DNA from: an uncultured Flaviramulus sp.
Lineage (GTDB): Bacteria; Bacteroidota; Bacteroidia; Flavobacteriales; Flavobacteriaceae
DNA length: 64,000 nucleotides
NCBI GenBank assembly: GCA_947501105.1
Contig: CANMUP010000003.1
Location: 620,001-684,000, forward strand
Reading direction: 5' to 3'
Position 1 is the first letter of the stretch. Each line of letters begins with the position of its first letter. Below, in pieces: positions 19,004-28,386 of the stretch. The position numbers and the translations under genes were made by a program. The notes under the pieces are model-generated. The model had not been told where the DNA came from. It did no database searches and was given only the letters and a program-made list of their open reading frames with translations.

Positions 19004-20413
19004 ATGCTTTTTAATTCAATAGATTTCTTGTTTTTTTTACCAATAGTATTTTTGCTCTATTGGATGCTGTCACAAAAATTAAAAGCACAAAATATATTAT
19101 TATTAATAAGTAGTTATATTTTTTATGGATGGTGGGATTATCGCTTTTTGTCTTTAATAATGCTTAGTACAGTAGTTGACTATTTTGTTGGTTTAAAATT
19201 ATATAAATCAGGAAGTAAATCTAACCGAAAGAGGTGGCTCATAGTAAGTCTATTGTTCAATATTGGCCTTTTAAGCTTTTTTAAATATTATAATTTTTTT
19301 ATTGAATCTTGGATTGAATCTCTTACTTTAATTGGCTATTCTGTTGAAAATACTTGGACATTACAAGTAATTCTCCCTGTTGGCATTTCGTTTTATACGT
19401 TTCAAACACTATCATACTCTATAGATATTTACAAAGGAAAGCTTTCGCCCACTAAAAATTTTATTGGTTTTGCTGCGTTTGTATCATTTTTTCCTCAGCT
19501 AGTTGCTGGACCAATTGAAAGAGCATCAAATTTACTCCCTCAAATATTAAACGCTCGGGAATATACATACAAGGCAATTTCTTCTGGTATAAAATTGATG
19601 ATATGGGGTTTTTTTTTAAAACTTGTTGTTGCAGATAGAGCTGCTATTTATGTAAATGCCGTATATAATAATATTGAAAACCATGATGGGTTAAGCTTTA
19701 TTGCGGCTACTCTTTTATTTGCTTTTCAAATCTATGGAGATTTTGCTGGATATTCATTAATCGCAATTGGTGTAGCCAAAATGTTCGGATTAAATTTAAT
19801 GACAAATTTCAACCGCCCATACTTCTCCCCTTCAATTAGTGAGTTTTGGAACAGATGGCATATATCATTATCGACATGGTTTAAAGATTATGTTTATATT
19901 CCTTTAGGCGGTAATCGGTCTAAAAAATGGCGTTGGTTATTTAACTTATTTATCACTTTTTTAATAAGTGGATTATGGCATGGCGCCAATTGGACTTTTG
20001 TAATATGGGGTGCATTAAATGGTATATATCTAATTTTTGAAGCACTCTTATTTAAAAATAAAAGAACAGGTATCATAAATATAATACTAACATTTATATT
20101 AATAAATTTTGCCTGGATTTTTTTTAGAGCAAATAGCTTAGAAGAAGCGAGTTATATAATAAATAAAATTTTTACGTCCCCAGGCAATTTATATATTGGG
20201 GCTGGAGATGACATAACAGCATCAATCTATGCCGCAATAGCCATCGGAATATTATTAATTGTAGAATTCAAAAAAGAATTTTTTAATTCTCTTTTTTCTA
20301 TTTCTAAAAATAAGTATGAAATTATAAGATTAATTGGTTATTCTTTTGTTGTATTTTTAATTTTATACTTAGGAGTATTTGGAGAAAGTCAATTTATTTA
20401 TTTTCAATTTTGA
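19004..20413 (+). CDS. MBOAT-family O-acyltransferase (second copy)
   Basis: The protein has 469 residues and the full MBOAT motif set: PVGISFYTFQTLSYSIDIYKGKL, FPQLVAGPIERASNL, FWNRWHISLSTWFKDYVYIPLGG and LWHGANWTFVIWG, which contains the proposed catalytic histidine. Multiple membrane spans are evident. It is followed after three bases by an SGNH partner gene. It is more similar to the third copy (34264-35715) than to the first (the LSTWF and WHGANWTF versions are shared). It probably passes acyl groups across the inner membrane onto the growing polysaccharide. Confidence 0.92.
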   Translation: MLFNSIDFLFFLPIVFLLYWMLSQKLKAQNILLLISSYIFYGWWDYRFLSLIMLSTVVDYFVGLKLYKSGSKSNRKRWLIVSLLFNIGLLSFFKYYNFFIESWIESLTLIGYSVENTWTLQVILPVGISFYTFQTLSYSIDIYKGKLSPTKNFIGFAAFVSFFPQLVAGPIERASNLLPQILNAREYTYKAISSGIKLMIWGFFLKLVVADRAAIYVNAVYNNIENHDGLSFIAATLLFAFQIYGDFAGYSLIAIGVAKMFGLNLMTNFNRPYFSPSISEFWNRWHISLSTWFKDYVYIPLGGNRSKKWRWLFNLFITFLISGLWHGANWTFVIWGALNGIYLIFEALLFKNKRTGIINIILTFILINFAWIFFRANSLEEASYIINKIFTSPGNLYIGAGDDITASIYAAIAIGILLIVEFKKEFFNSLFSISKNKYEIIRLIGYSFVVFLILYLGVFGESQFIYFQF

Positions 20414-20416
20414 TAT

Positions 20417-21355
20417 ATGAGAAAAGCTGAATTAAAACTTACGGCAATTAAAGTATTAAAATTTGTAATCATTTTACTGATTGTGGACTTTTGTCTAGGT
20501 TCAATATCAAAAGAAATATTTCTAAATCAAAAAACGGGGAAATTCCATAGATCTACATATTCAATATATGAAGCTAAAGAAGACATATTAATATTTGGTA
20601 GTTCACATGCTCATAGACATTATGTTCCCGAGGTAATAGAAAAAAAACTTTCAAAAACATGTTATAACGCAGGTGCAGAAGGACAACAATTACTCTTTCA
20701 TACAGTTTTGCAGAAAATGATCTTAAAAAGAACACTACCTAAACTAATTATATTAAACATTGATGAAAATTTTCTTTATAAAACAGACGCAGCATACAAC
20801 AGACTTAACGATTTAAACCCTTATTATCAAGATTTTAAAGATGAATTAAGACCTCTCTTTAGCTTAAATTCAAGTTTAGTTGATTTTAAATTATTCTTTA
20901 AGTCATATCAAACAAATTCTACACTTATTCATGCATTAAAATATTATCTGTCTCCACAAATTGACTATAAAGGTTATCGCCCACTGAATGGTAAAATGAC
21001 TCAAAACAAAGCAATGATTTATAAAAAAAATCATTCGGAAAAAGAGTTCATTGAAATAATTGATTATACATTTAAAAACGCACTTATAGATTTCATATCA
21101 AATGCAAAGAAAAACAATGTAAAACTAATTTTTGTTACTTCTCCAAATTTAATAGAAAGAAACATTTCAAAAAATGAATCATTCCAAATGATAAAAGAAA
21201 TTGCAAAGTTAGAAGAAATATCTTTTTTTAATTTTTTAAATTCCCCTACGTACCTTAATCAATACGATCTATTTCATGATCCAACACACCTGAATGATGA
21301 TGGAGCAAGGGTTTTTTCAAAAAGCGTTGCAGACATAATTAATTCGATAAATTAA
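20417..21355 (+). CDS. Membrane-anchored SGNH-like partner of MBOAT (second copy)
   Basis: A single N-terminal membrane segment (about residues 12-28) precedes a periplasmic domain. The domain has ILIFGSSHAHRHYVP (block I serine) and, near the C-terminus, FHDPTHLNDDGARVF, which gives the D-x-x-H pair. The protein has 312 residues. Direct coupling to the MBOAT gene in front argues for a shared reaction. The HAHR extension after the serine differs from the SRANIG version in the first pair, so the two pairs are likely to have different targets. Confidence 0.75.
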   Translation: MRKAELKLTAIKVLKFVIILLIVDFCLGSISKEIFLNQKTGKFHRSTYSIYEAKEDILIFGSSHAHRHYVPEVIEKKLSKTCYNAGAEGQQLLFHTVLQKMILKRTLPKLIILNIDENFLYKTDAAYNRLNDLNPYYQDFKDELRPLFSLNSSLVDFKLFFKSYQTNSTLIHALKYYLSPQIDYKGYRPLNGKMTQNKAMIYKKNHSEKEFIEIIDYTFKNALIDFISNAKKNNVKLIFVTSPNLIERNISKNESFQMIKEIAKLEEISFFNFLNSPTYLNQYDLFHDPTHLNDDGARVFSKSVADIINSIN

Positions 21356-21421
21356 TTATATTTATAAAGTTGCCGTTATTTGTTATGCAAAAAAAATATC
21401 ATTTACCTAAAATAGAAATCA

Positions 21422-22753
21422 ATGAGTTTCCTTTTTACTTTTTTTGAATATATGCGTCGTACTATTTTTTGGACAATAGATTTTATTAAAGGTGCACCAA
21501 TTAAAAATCATATAAAAGATATTTCTAATATTTTAAATAATTATTCTTCAAACGAGTCAATAAAAAAAAGAAAGGAATACTTATCGGATTTATTGAAACA
21601 TGCAACTTCTTCGACTGATTTTTACCAAAATATTCCCTACAACTCTTTGAATAATTTCCCTTTAATAAATAAAAATATAATTCAAAGTAAACCAGAAGAG
21701 TTTGAGTCTAGCCTTTATAGGAACAAAGTAAACAAATTAATTTGTACAAGTGGGTCTACTGGTGCCGTATTAAAAATTAAGCATGATAAAAACAAGGTGC
21801 ATAGAACCACTGCAGATACACTTTATTTTTCTAAAAAAATTGGATTCAAAACTGGTTCAAAACTGTTTTATTTTAGGCACTGGAATGAATATTACAAAAA
21901 AAGTAAACTATTACGTATAGTACAAAACATTAAACCTATTGAAGTTTTAAAAATTACCAAAAATTCAACTGAAGAATTAATTAGCGAAGTAAAAAACGCA
22001 TCTTCAAATGTTTTTTGGTTGGGCTATTCATCTGCCTTTGAGCAAACATGTAACCATCTTGAATCAATAAAAGCACTCTCTTTAAACAATAATGTAAAAG
22101 GAATAATTGCAATATCGGAAGGGCTAAATAAAAGCACTAAAGCTCGTTTAAAAAAATATTTCAAAGCCCCAGTAGTGTCTAGATATTCTAATATGGAGAA
22201 TGGGATCCTCGCTCAACAAGAAATAGATTCAGACCATTTTACCATTAACTGGGCTAGCTTCTATGTAGAAGTGTTTAAATTCGATGAAGATATTCTTGCT
22301 GAATCTGGAGAGTTAGGAAGAATTATAATTACAGATTTATTTAACTACTGTACCCCAATGATTAGGTATGACACTGGTGATATTGGGATAGTTAATTATA
22401 ATTGCTCTCCTCCAGTTTTTAAAACTATCGAAGGTAGAAAAATGGATACTATTTTTAATACAAAAGGAGAAGTTGTTTCATCCTTTATTATGATTAACAA
22501 TTATACATACTCTGGGGTAAAACAAAGTCAGCTTATACAGGAAGGAGAAAAAAAGTATACTATAAAATTGAATACTTCAGATATATTCAATCAAGAGAAA
22601 AAACTTTTAAAAGATTTTAAAGATTATCTAGGAGATGACGCCGAAATTAAAATAGAATACGTTCTCGAGATTCCGCTGTTAGCATCAGGCAAAAGAAAGA
22701 CTACAATAAACAATTATTCCAAAAATAATTTTAAGAGAGACCGAAACAAGTAA
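21422..22753 (+). CDS. CapK/PaaK-like adenylate-forming enzyme (second copy)
   Basis: The enzyme has 443 residues. It shows CTSGSTGAVLKIKHD (nucleotide-binding loop, near residue 105), YSNMENG in the acceptor pocket region, and TPMIRYDTGDIGIV with the ribose-binding aspartate. LLASGKRKTTINNY at the C-terminus carries the conserved lysine. It is clearly diverged from the copy at 3365-4768, and the CXXC insert is absent. Capsule-cluster homologues are of unknown substrate. Activation of a carboxylic acid for attachment to the polysaccharide is one possibility. Confidence 0.8.
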   Translation: MSFLFTFFEYMRRTIFWTIDFIKGAPIKNHIKDISNILNNYSSNESIKKRKEYLSDLLKHATSSTDFYQNIPYNSLNNFPLINKNIIQSKPEEFESSLYRNKVNKLICTSGSTGAVLKIKHDKNKVHRTTADTLYFSKKIGFKTGSKLFYFRHWNEYYKKSKLLRIVQNIKPIEVLKITKNSTEELISEVKNASSNVFWLGYSSAFEQTCNHLESIKALSLNNNVKGIIAISEGLNKSTKARLKKYFKAPVVSRYSNMENGILAQQEIDSDHFTINWASFYVEVFKFDEDILAESGELGRIIITDLFNYCTPMIRYDTGDIGIVNYNCSPPVFKTIEGRKMDTIFNTKGEVVSSFIMINNYTYSGVKQSQLIQEGEKKYTIKLNTSDIFNQEKKLLKDFKDYLGDDAEIKIEYVLEIPLLASGKRKTTINNYSKNNFKRDRNK

Positions 22754-22875
22754 CTCAACGATAAAATAATAAAAGAGAACGTTTTTACTTAATATAAAAG
22801 CTTATTTTTTGTAGATAATTATATATTTGAGTTATTAATAGCAGCAAAAAATAAAGTTAAAGTAAACCACTGAGT

Positions 22876-23481
22876 TTGTACAAAAATATAATAAAGCGAC
22901 TATTAGATTTTATTTTTGCCTTTTTAGGGATAATTATATTATCTCCATTAACACTAACTATCATAATTATTATGATGGTTGCAAACAAAGGAACTCCTTT
23001 TTTTTTACAAAGTAGACCTGGAAAAAATGAAAAAATCTTCAAAATTGTTAAGTTTAAAACAATGAATTCCTTAAGAGGTGAAAATGGAGAACTATTACCC
23101 GACAAAGATCGTCTAACCTCTATAGGTAAGTTTGTTAGAAAATATTCGCTAGACGAGATCCCTCAGCTTTTTAATGTATTAATTGGCGATATGTCTTTAA
23201 TTGGCCCACGCCCACTTATTATAGAGTATTTACCTATTTATAATGAGACTCAAAAAAAGCGTCATAATGTTAAGCCAGGAATTACTGGATGGGCACAAAT
23301 AAATGGGAGAAATTCAATAACATGGCAGAAAAAATTTGAACTTGATGTTTGGTATGTTGACAATATTAATTTCATTTTAGATATCAAAATATTTGTAAAA
23401 ACTTTTATAAAAGTTTTACAGAAAAAGGATGTAAACCTATCAAATGATTTAACCTCCGAGTATTTTAATGGTAAGAATTGA
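22876..23481 (+). CDS. Small phosphoglycosyl transferase (PglC-like), initiating enzyme
   Basis: The TTG start at 22876 gives 201 residues, the usual size for single-spanning phosphoglycosyl transferases. An N-terminal re-entrant hydrophobic helix is followed by QSRPGKNEKIFKIVKFKTM, SLDEIPQLFNVL (the catalytic Asp-Glu pair), GDMSLIGPRPL and PGITGWAQINGRN. The enzyme transfers a phosphosugar from a UDP-sugar onto undecaprenyl phosphate and so starts the repeat unit. A second, less canonical copy lies at 27108-27716. Confidence 0.9.
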   Translation: MYKNIIKRLLDFIFAFLGIIILSPLTLTIIIIMMVANKGTPFFLQSRPGKNEKIFKIVKFKTMNSLRGENGELLPDKDRLTSIGKFVRKYSLDEIPQLFNVLIGDMSLIGPRPLIIEYLPIYNETQKKRHNVKPGITGWAQINGRNSITWQKKFELDVWYVDNINFILDIKIFVKTFIKVLQKKDVNLSNDLTSEYFNGKN

Positions 23482-23490
23482 TTTTTTATT

Positions 23491-24588
23491 ATGAGCAAAG
23501 ATTTAAATGTAATAGGGCTTACTAAAAAAATGCTTCGAGATAATATCGAACAAAATACATATTGGAAAGGAACACTTGCACCGTTGCCAAAAAGCAAAGC
23601 TATATGGCTTTTATCGAACCCAAGAATTAATGAAGACGACTACTGCTGTGTTTTAACTATGGAAGGAGCAAAAATGATTTCATTCATTTATATGATTCCA
23701 GACTTCCTGAATATGCAAGAAAAAAACTCAAAAAAAGTTTATTGGATGATTTCTTGGTGGGTTCACCCAAAATATAAAAACACTGTTTTAGGAACTTACA
23801 CTTTTTACGAAGCACTAAAATTAGCTGAAAATCAAATTATTATTAAATCATACGCTGAGCATATAGCAGATTTTTATCAAAAGCAACCCTTTACAGTAAT
23901 AGCATCAAGGTTAAGGTATACTATTTTTTTAAGTGTTGACCCATCAATGCTGGTTGGTCGATTTAAATTTTTAAAATCATTTAGATCAATCCTTGATAAA
24001 TTTGATTATGTGGTTGCATCTATTATAAACAGAATTAACTATAATAAATTAAAGAAAAGAACAAAAGGGCTTTTTTATGATTATATTAATGAATTAGACA
24101 ATGACACTTGGAGTTTTATTGAACCTCTATGCAAAAATGATTTGATTTTAAAATCAAAAGACTATGTGAGTTGGCAAATAGATAACAAACAATATACACA
24201 GTTTATTGTGGGTTCTAAACAGCAATACAAATCATTAGAAACTGGAATAAGCAATAACATTCATTCTCACAGTTTGAAAATTGTTAAAGACAAAGAAATT
24301 ATCGGGTTTTTATCCTATATAATTAATTATAATGAATTTAATGTAAGATATTTTTTAGTTAAAAAAGAAGAATACTATAACCTATGTATTGATGTTTTAG
24401 TAGAGAACTTTATTAAAAAAAGAACAAAATTCATCTTCACTGATGACACAAAGCTCGCTGAGAATATTAGAAAACGTTTTTTAACTGTATTTACACATAA
24501 ATCAACAAAAAAAGGTTTGGCTCACAATAGTTTAAAGTTAAGTATAGAAAACGCAAATTTATTAAACAGAGATGGTCATTTTTATTAA
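23491..24588 (+). CDS. GNAT-superfamily protein of unknown substrate
   Basis: This is a 365-residue protein. The first half contains a GNAT-like core (VYWMISWWVHPKYKNTVLGTYTFYEAL followed by a helix and IADFYQKQPFTV), in which the VHPKYKNTVLG stretch resembles the acetyl-CoA loop. The second half has a KSKDYVSWQI segment and a second strand-rich region (FLSYIINYNEFNVRYFLV), suggesting a duplicated fold. It is distinct from the BioF2-like array. It is placed directly before the DltA-like ligase and carrier protein, so it may use the carrier-bound acyl group. That is inference. Confidence 0.6.
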   Translation: MSKDLNVIGLTKKMLRDNIEQNTYWKGTLAPLPKSKAIWLLSNPRINEDDYCCVLTMEGAKMISFIYMIPDFLNMQEKNSKKVYWMISWWVHPKYKNTVLGTYTFYEALKLAENQIIIKSYAEHIADFYQKQPFTVIASRLRYTIFLSVDPSMLVGRFKFLKSFRSILDKFDYVVASIINRINYNKLKKRTKGLFYDYINELDNDTWSFIEPLCKNDLILKSKDYVSWQIDNKQYTQFIVGSKQQYKSLETGISNNIHSHSLKIVKDKEIIGFLSYIINYNEFNVRYFLVKKEEYYNLCIDVLVENFIKKRTKFIFTDDTKLAENIRKRFLTVFTHKSTKKGLAHNSLKLSIENANLLNRDGHFY

Positions 24589-24612
24589 TTGTAATGTAGA
24601 ATAGTATACTAA

Positions 24613-26115
24613 ATGAAGTTTTTAAAAAACATACAAAAATCAATAGAAAATAATTCTAAGCATAATGTGCTTTGCATTAGTAATGTATATTACACTTATA
24701 GCGATTTTGAGAGTGAAATTAAAAAAATTAGGTATGCTATAGCAAATACTATTGACTCATCAGAAAAACTAATAGGTTTAGTAACAAATGATGATATACA
24801 AACATATGCTAGTATAGTTGCCCTATGGCTTGAAGGAAAAGCCTATGTTCCAGTAAATCCTGACACACCACTAGATAGAAATTATCATATTTTTGAATCT
24901 ACAAAAACCAAGTATGTAATTGATTCTTCCAAAGTCTCACTTTATTCAAATTATAAAGTAATTAGCTCTAGTGAATTACAAAATCAACACCCAAGTTTAA
25001 ATCCGAAAGATTTTTCCGGAGCAGAAGATGAGATAGCGTATATTTTATTTACATCAGGTACTACGGGCACACCAAAAGGTGTCCCAATTACATTTAATAA
25101 CGTTCAAGCATTAGTAAATGCAATTGATGCTGAGCCTGAATTCAATCTTAACAATACAGACAGATGTCTTCAAATGTTCGAACTAACTTTTGATTTTTCT
25201 GTCGTTACATATTTGTTCCCATTATTAGCTGGTTCTTGTATGTATACCATACCAAAGGGAACCATTAAATATTTTTATATTTTCAAACTCATCAAAGAAA
25301 AGGCATTAACTGTCCTAACTATGGTGCCTTCTATAATAAACTACCTACGCCCCTATTTTCCAGAAATTGACGAGACTTCTGTTAGATATTGTAGTTTTGG
25401 AGGTGGAGCGTTACACAGTGATATCGCAAAAGAATGGAGTGACTGCTTGCCAAACTGTAAGATATTTAATTATTACGGGCCAACAGAATTTACCGTATAT
25501 AGTGGTTTTTATCCATACAACAAAGAGACTCATACTAAAGCCCATAATGGTATAATTGCTATTGGTACACCGCAAAAAGATACTTTATATCTTATAGTAA
25601 ATGAAAATAATGAAGAAGTAGCCATTGGTGAAACTGGTGAGCTTTGTCTAGGTGGACCTCAAATAACACCCGGTTATTGGAAGAATGAAGAAAGAAATAA
25701 ATTAAGCTTTTTTGTTAGAACTGAAAACAATAAAAACATAAGATACTATAAAACAGGTGATTTATGTGTTAAAGATGAAGATGGCGATTTTCTTTATGTA
25801 GGCAGAAGTGATTTTCAAGTAAAAATAAGAGGTTATAGAGTTGAGCTATCAGAAATTGAGTTTCATGCCAAGGTCAAATCCAAAGAAAAGGTTAATATGG
25901 TAGCTTTAGACATTTATAATAATCTAGGAAATGCTGAATTAGGACTTGCAATTGAATCTGAAGCTTTTGATACCGTAGAAATGTTTGAGTATATGAAAAC
26001 AAAAGTGCCTAGTTACATGATTCCTATGCATGTTAGGTTTATTAAGGAATTCCCGCATAGTATTAATGGGAAAATTGACAGGAAAGAATTAAAAAAACAT
26101 TTTAAGATAAATTAA
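24613..26115 (+). CDS. DltA-like stand-alone adenylation enzyme
   Basis: This is a 500-residue adenylate-forming enzyme of the amino-acid-activating type, close to the length of D-alanine:carrier ligases. Motifs in order are LFTSGTTGTPKGV (A3), NYYGPTEFTVY (A5), GELCLGGPQITPGYW (A6), YKTGDLCVKDEDGDFLYVGR (A7), KIRGYRVELSEIE (A8) and NGKIDRKEL (A10, catalytic lysine). It activates a carboxylic or amino acid as the adenylate and loads it onto a carrier protein. The carrier gene follows after four bases. The substrate cannot be read from the motifs with confidence. Confidence 0.88.
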   Translation: MKFLKNIQKSIENNSKHNVLCISNVYYTYSDFESEIKKIRYAIANTIDSSEKLIGLVTNDDIQTYASIVALWLEGKAYVPVNPDTPLDRNYHIFESTKTKYVIDSSKVSLYSNYKVISSSELQNQHPSLNPKDFSGAEDEIAYILFTSGTTGTPKGVPITFNNVQALVNAIDAEPEFNLNNTDRCLQMFELTFDFSVVTYLFPLLAGSCMYTIPKGTIKYFYIFKLIKEKALTVLTMVPSIINYLRPYFPEIDETSVRYCSFGGGALHSDIAKEWSDCLPNCKIFNYYGPTEFTVYSGFYPYNKETHTKAHNGIIAIGTPQKDTLYLIVNENNEEVAIGETGELCLGGPQITPGYWKNEERNKLSFFVRTENNKNIRYYKTGDLCVKDEDGDFLYVGRSDFQVKIRGYRVELSEIEFHAKVKSKEKVNMVALDIYNNLGNAELGLAIESEAFDTVEMFEYMKTKVPSYMIPMHVRFIKEFPHSINGKIDRKELKKHFKIN

Positions 26116-26119
26116 ATTT

Positions 26120-26368
26120 ATGAATAGAGAAGAAATTTTAGATAAAGTTACCGTAGCTTTTACAAATATATTAGAACATAACAACTTCCAACTAAAAGGC
26201 GAAACAACAGCAGATGATGTTGATGGTTGGGAATCTATAACACATATGATGATCATTTCTGAAATCGAAAAGACTTTTAGTATCAAGTTTAAGCTGATGG
26301 ATTTAATGAATATGAATAGCGTTGGAGACTTATTAAACACTATAGAATCTGAATTATTAATAAATTAG
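26120..26368 (+). CDS. Acyl/peptidyl carrier protein
   Basis: This 82-residue acidic helical protein carries VDGWESITHMMIISEIEKTF, in which the serine of W-E-S is the expected phosphopantetheine site at the start of helix II. It is the natural partner of the adenylation enzyme four bases upstream. The pair mirrors DltA and DltC. A phosphopantetheinyl transferase is not in this window. Confidence 0.9.
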   Translation: MNREEILDKVTVAFTNILEHNNFQLKGETTADDVDGWESITHMMIISEIEKTFSIKFKLMDLMNMNSVGDLLNTIESELLIN

Positions 26369-26409
26369 TAACTTCATTTCATATTTAAACAAAAATCCCA
26401 AACAAAAAA

Positions 26410-27078
26410 GTGAAAAAAATTGTAGTAATTGGTGCATCTGGTCATGCAAAGGTTATCATCGATATTATTGAAAAGCGCAATGAATACCAGATAATTGGGT
26501 TAATAGATTCGTTCAAGAAACCCAATCAAAAAGTAATGGGTTACCCAATTTTAGGAAAGGAAAATTTAATTCCTGAATTAATGATAAACCAAAGAGTAAT
26601 TGGTGGAGTTATTGCCATTGGAGATAATTGGTCTAGAAGTAATCTAAGAGATATCATAAAATCTTTGGCTCCTAAGTTTAAGTTTTTACCTGCTATACAT
26701 CCAAATTCAATTTTATATAATAACATAAAGATAAAACAAGGAGTTGTTATAATGGCCGGAGCTATAGTAAACTCTGATTCTTCAATAGAAGAGTTTTGTA
26801 TTTTAAATACAAAATCATCTTTAGGGCATGATAGCATAATGAAAAAATTCTCTAGTTTAGCCCCAAATGCCACTACAGGCGGACATGTAAATATTGGTGA
26901 GTTTTCAGCAGTATCAATTGGAGCAACTATTATTCAAAGTATTAAAATCGGAAAACACTCTGTTATTGGTGCTGGTTCACTAGTGCTAGATGATATTGGT
27001 AATAATTTAATTGCTTTTGGGTCGCCAGCAAAAGAAATAAAAAAAAGGCAAAATGGAGAATCATATTTAGCAAAATAA
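26410..27078 (+). CDS. NeuD/PglD-type sugar O- or N-acetyltransferase (GTG start)
   Basis: This 222-residue protein begins with a GTG and a nucleotide-binding-like VVIGASGHAKVIIDIIE. It continues into a left-handed beta-helix of hexapeptide repeats (KQGVVIMAGAIVNSD, CILNTKSSLGHDS, VNIGEFSAVSIGATI) with the catalytic-type histidine in LGHDS. This is the PglD/NeuD family, which acetylates UDP-4-amino sugars or sialic acid. It lies directly before a phosphoglycosyl transferase gene, the common PglC/PglD arrangement. No PglE-type aminotransferase is visible in this window. Confidence 0.88.
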   Translation: MKKIVVIGASGHAKVIIDIIEKRNEYQIIGLIDSFKKPNQKVMGYPILGKENLIPELMINQRVIGGVIAIGDNWSRSNLRDIIKSLAPKFKFLPAIHPNSILYNNIKIKQGVVIMAGAIVNSDSSIEEFCILNTKSSLGHDSIMKKFSSLAPNATTGGHVNIGEFSAVSIGATIIQSIKIGKHSVIGAGSLVLDDIGNNLIAFGSPAKEIKKRQNGESYLAK

Positions 27079-27107
27079 TATATGATGTCAACTAATAAAA
27101 TGTTTTA

Positions 27108-27716
27108 ATGTATACATTATTTTTTAAAAACATATTGGATTTTTTTATTTCTCTAATTGGCTTAATAATACTGTCACCAGTAATAGTAATATTAATATTA
27201 TTGCTAATTTTTACCAATAAAGGGAAACCTTTTTTTTTACAATTAAGACCAGGAAAGCATGGTAAACTTTTTAAAATTATTAAGTTTAAAACAATGACTG
27301 ATTTAAAACCAAACTTAAAAAAAGAGGAACATAGTTTAAATCGTGTTACTAAAACAGGAGTTTTTATTAGAAAATATTCGTTAGATGAAATTTTACAACT
27401 AGTTAACGTTTTAAAAGGAGATATGAGTTTAATAGGCCCTAGACCTTTATTAGTTGAGTATTTACCATTATATAACGATATTCAAAAAACAAGACATAAT
27501 GTAAAGCCTGGTATTACTGGGTGGGCGCAAATTAAAGGTAGAAATGCAATAAGCTGGAACCAAAAGTTCGAATATGATGTTTGGTATGTTAAAAACATAA
27601 GCTTTTGGTTAGACATAAAAATTTTATTTCTTACTATGTTAAAAGTTATTAAAAAAGATGGTGTTAACACTAACGAAAGTATGACTATGCCAGCATGGAA
27701 AGGTAATAACCCATAA
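27108..27716 (+). CDS. Small phosphoglycosyl transferase, second copy with altered DEIPQ motif
   Basis: The protein has 202 residues and the same architecture as the copy at 22876: membrane helix, LRPGKHGKLFKIIKFKTM, GDMSLIGPRPLLVEY and PGITGWAQIKGRN. The normally conserved proline after the catalytic Asp-Glu is leucine here (SLDEILQLVNVL in place of DEIPQ). The catalytic acid residues are kept, so activity is possible but the active-site geometry may differ. It sits between two NeuD-type acetyltransferase genes. Confidence 0.85.
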   Translation: MYTLFFKNILDFFISLIGLIILSPVIVILILLLIFTNKGKPFFLQLRPGKHGKLFKIIKFKTMTDLKPNLKKEEHSLNRVTKTGVFIRKYSLDEILQLVNVLKGDMSLIGPRPLLVEYLPLYNDIQKTRHNVKPGITGWAQIKGRNAISWNQKFEYDVWYVKNISFWLDIKILFLTMLKVIKKDGVNTNESMTMPAWKGNNP

Positions 27717-27739
27717 TTAATAAAAAAATAGAATATATA

Positions 27740-28384
27740 ATGAAAAAGCCTATTAGTAAAAAAAAGGTAAGAATTTATGGAGCTGGTGGCCATTCTCAAG
27801 TTATAAAAGAGGTTTTGGAAAAAAATAATTATGATGTAACAGAAACGTTTGATGATAAGCCCAAAAATGTTCATCATGCTTCTAAGAATGTTTCTATTGG
27901 TGCGAGAAAAAATATAGACAGTTTCCCTCATGTTGGCGATCCTGTTATAATAGCAGTTGGAATAAATTCTGAAAGAGCAGAAATAGCTGAATTCTTAAAA
28001 TGTGATTACGAGAAGGCCGTTCATCATTCAGCAATAATATCCGATACTTCTAAAATTGGAGAAGGAACTGTTGTATTTGCAGGCGCAATTATTCAACCTA
28101 ATACCTCTATAGGAAAGCATGTTATTATAAATACAGGAGCCAGTGTCGATCATGATAATATAATTGGAGATTTCGCACATGTATCCCCTAAAGCAGCTTT
28201 ATGTGGACATGTGGAAGTTGGTGAAGGCTCTCATGTAGGTGTAGGAGCTGTCGTTATCCCTAAAGTGAAGATTGGCAAATGGTGCACTATTGGAGCTGGA
28301 ACAATTGTTTTAAAAGATGTTCCAGATTATTCAACACTCGTAGGAAACCCTGGAGTAGTAATTAAAACAAAAAAACCAAATTAA
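27740..28384 (+). CDS. NeuD/PglD-type acetyltransferase, second copy
   Basis: This 214-residue protein has the RIYGAGGHSQVIKEVLEKN N-terminal subdomain and hexapeptide repeats (GEGTVVFAGAIIQPN, ASVDHDNIIGDF with the active-site histidine, CGHVEVGEGSHVGVGAVV). It is diverged from the copy at 26410. Together with the phosphoglycosyl transferase in front it forms a second PglC/PglD-like module. The product would be an N-acetylated amino sugar precursor, if the family function holds. Confidence 0.88.
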   Translation: MKKPISKKKVRIYGAGGHSQVIKEVLEKNNYDVTETFDDKPKNVHHASKNVSIGARKNIDSFPHVGDPVIIAVGINSERAEIAEFLKCDYEKAVHHSAIISDTSKIGEGTVVFAGAIIQPNTSIGKHVIINTGASVDHDNIIGDFAHVSPKAALCGHVEVGEGSHVGVGAVVIPKVKIGKWCTIGAGTIVLKDVPDYSTLVGNPGVVIKTKKPN

Positions 28385-28386
28385 AA

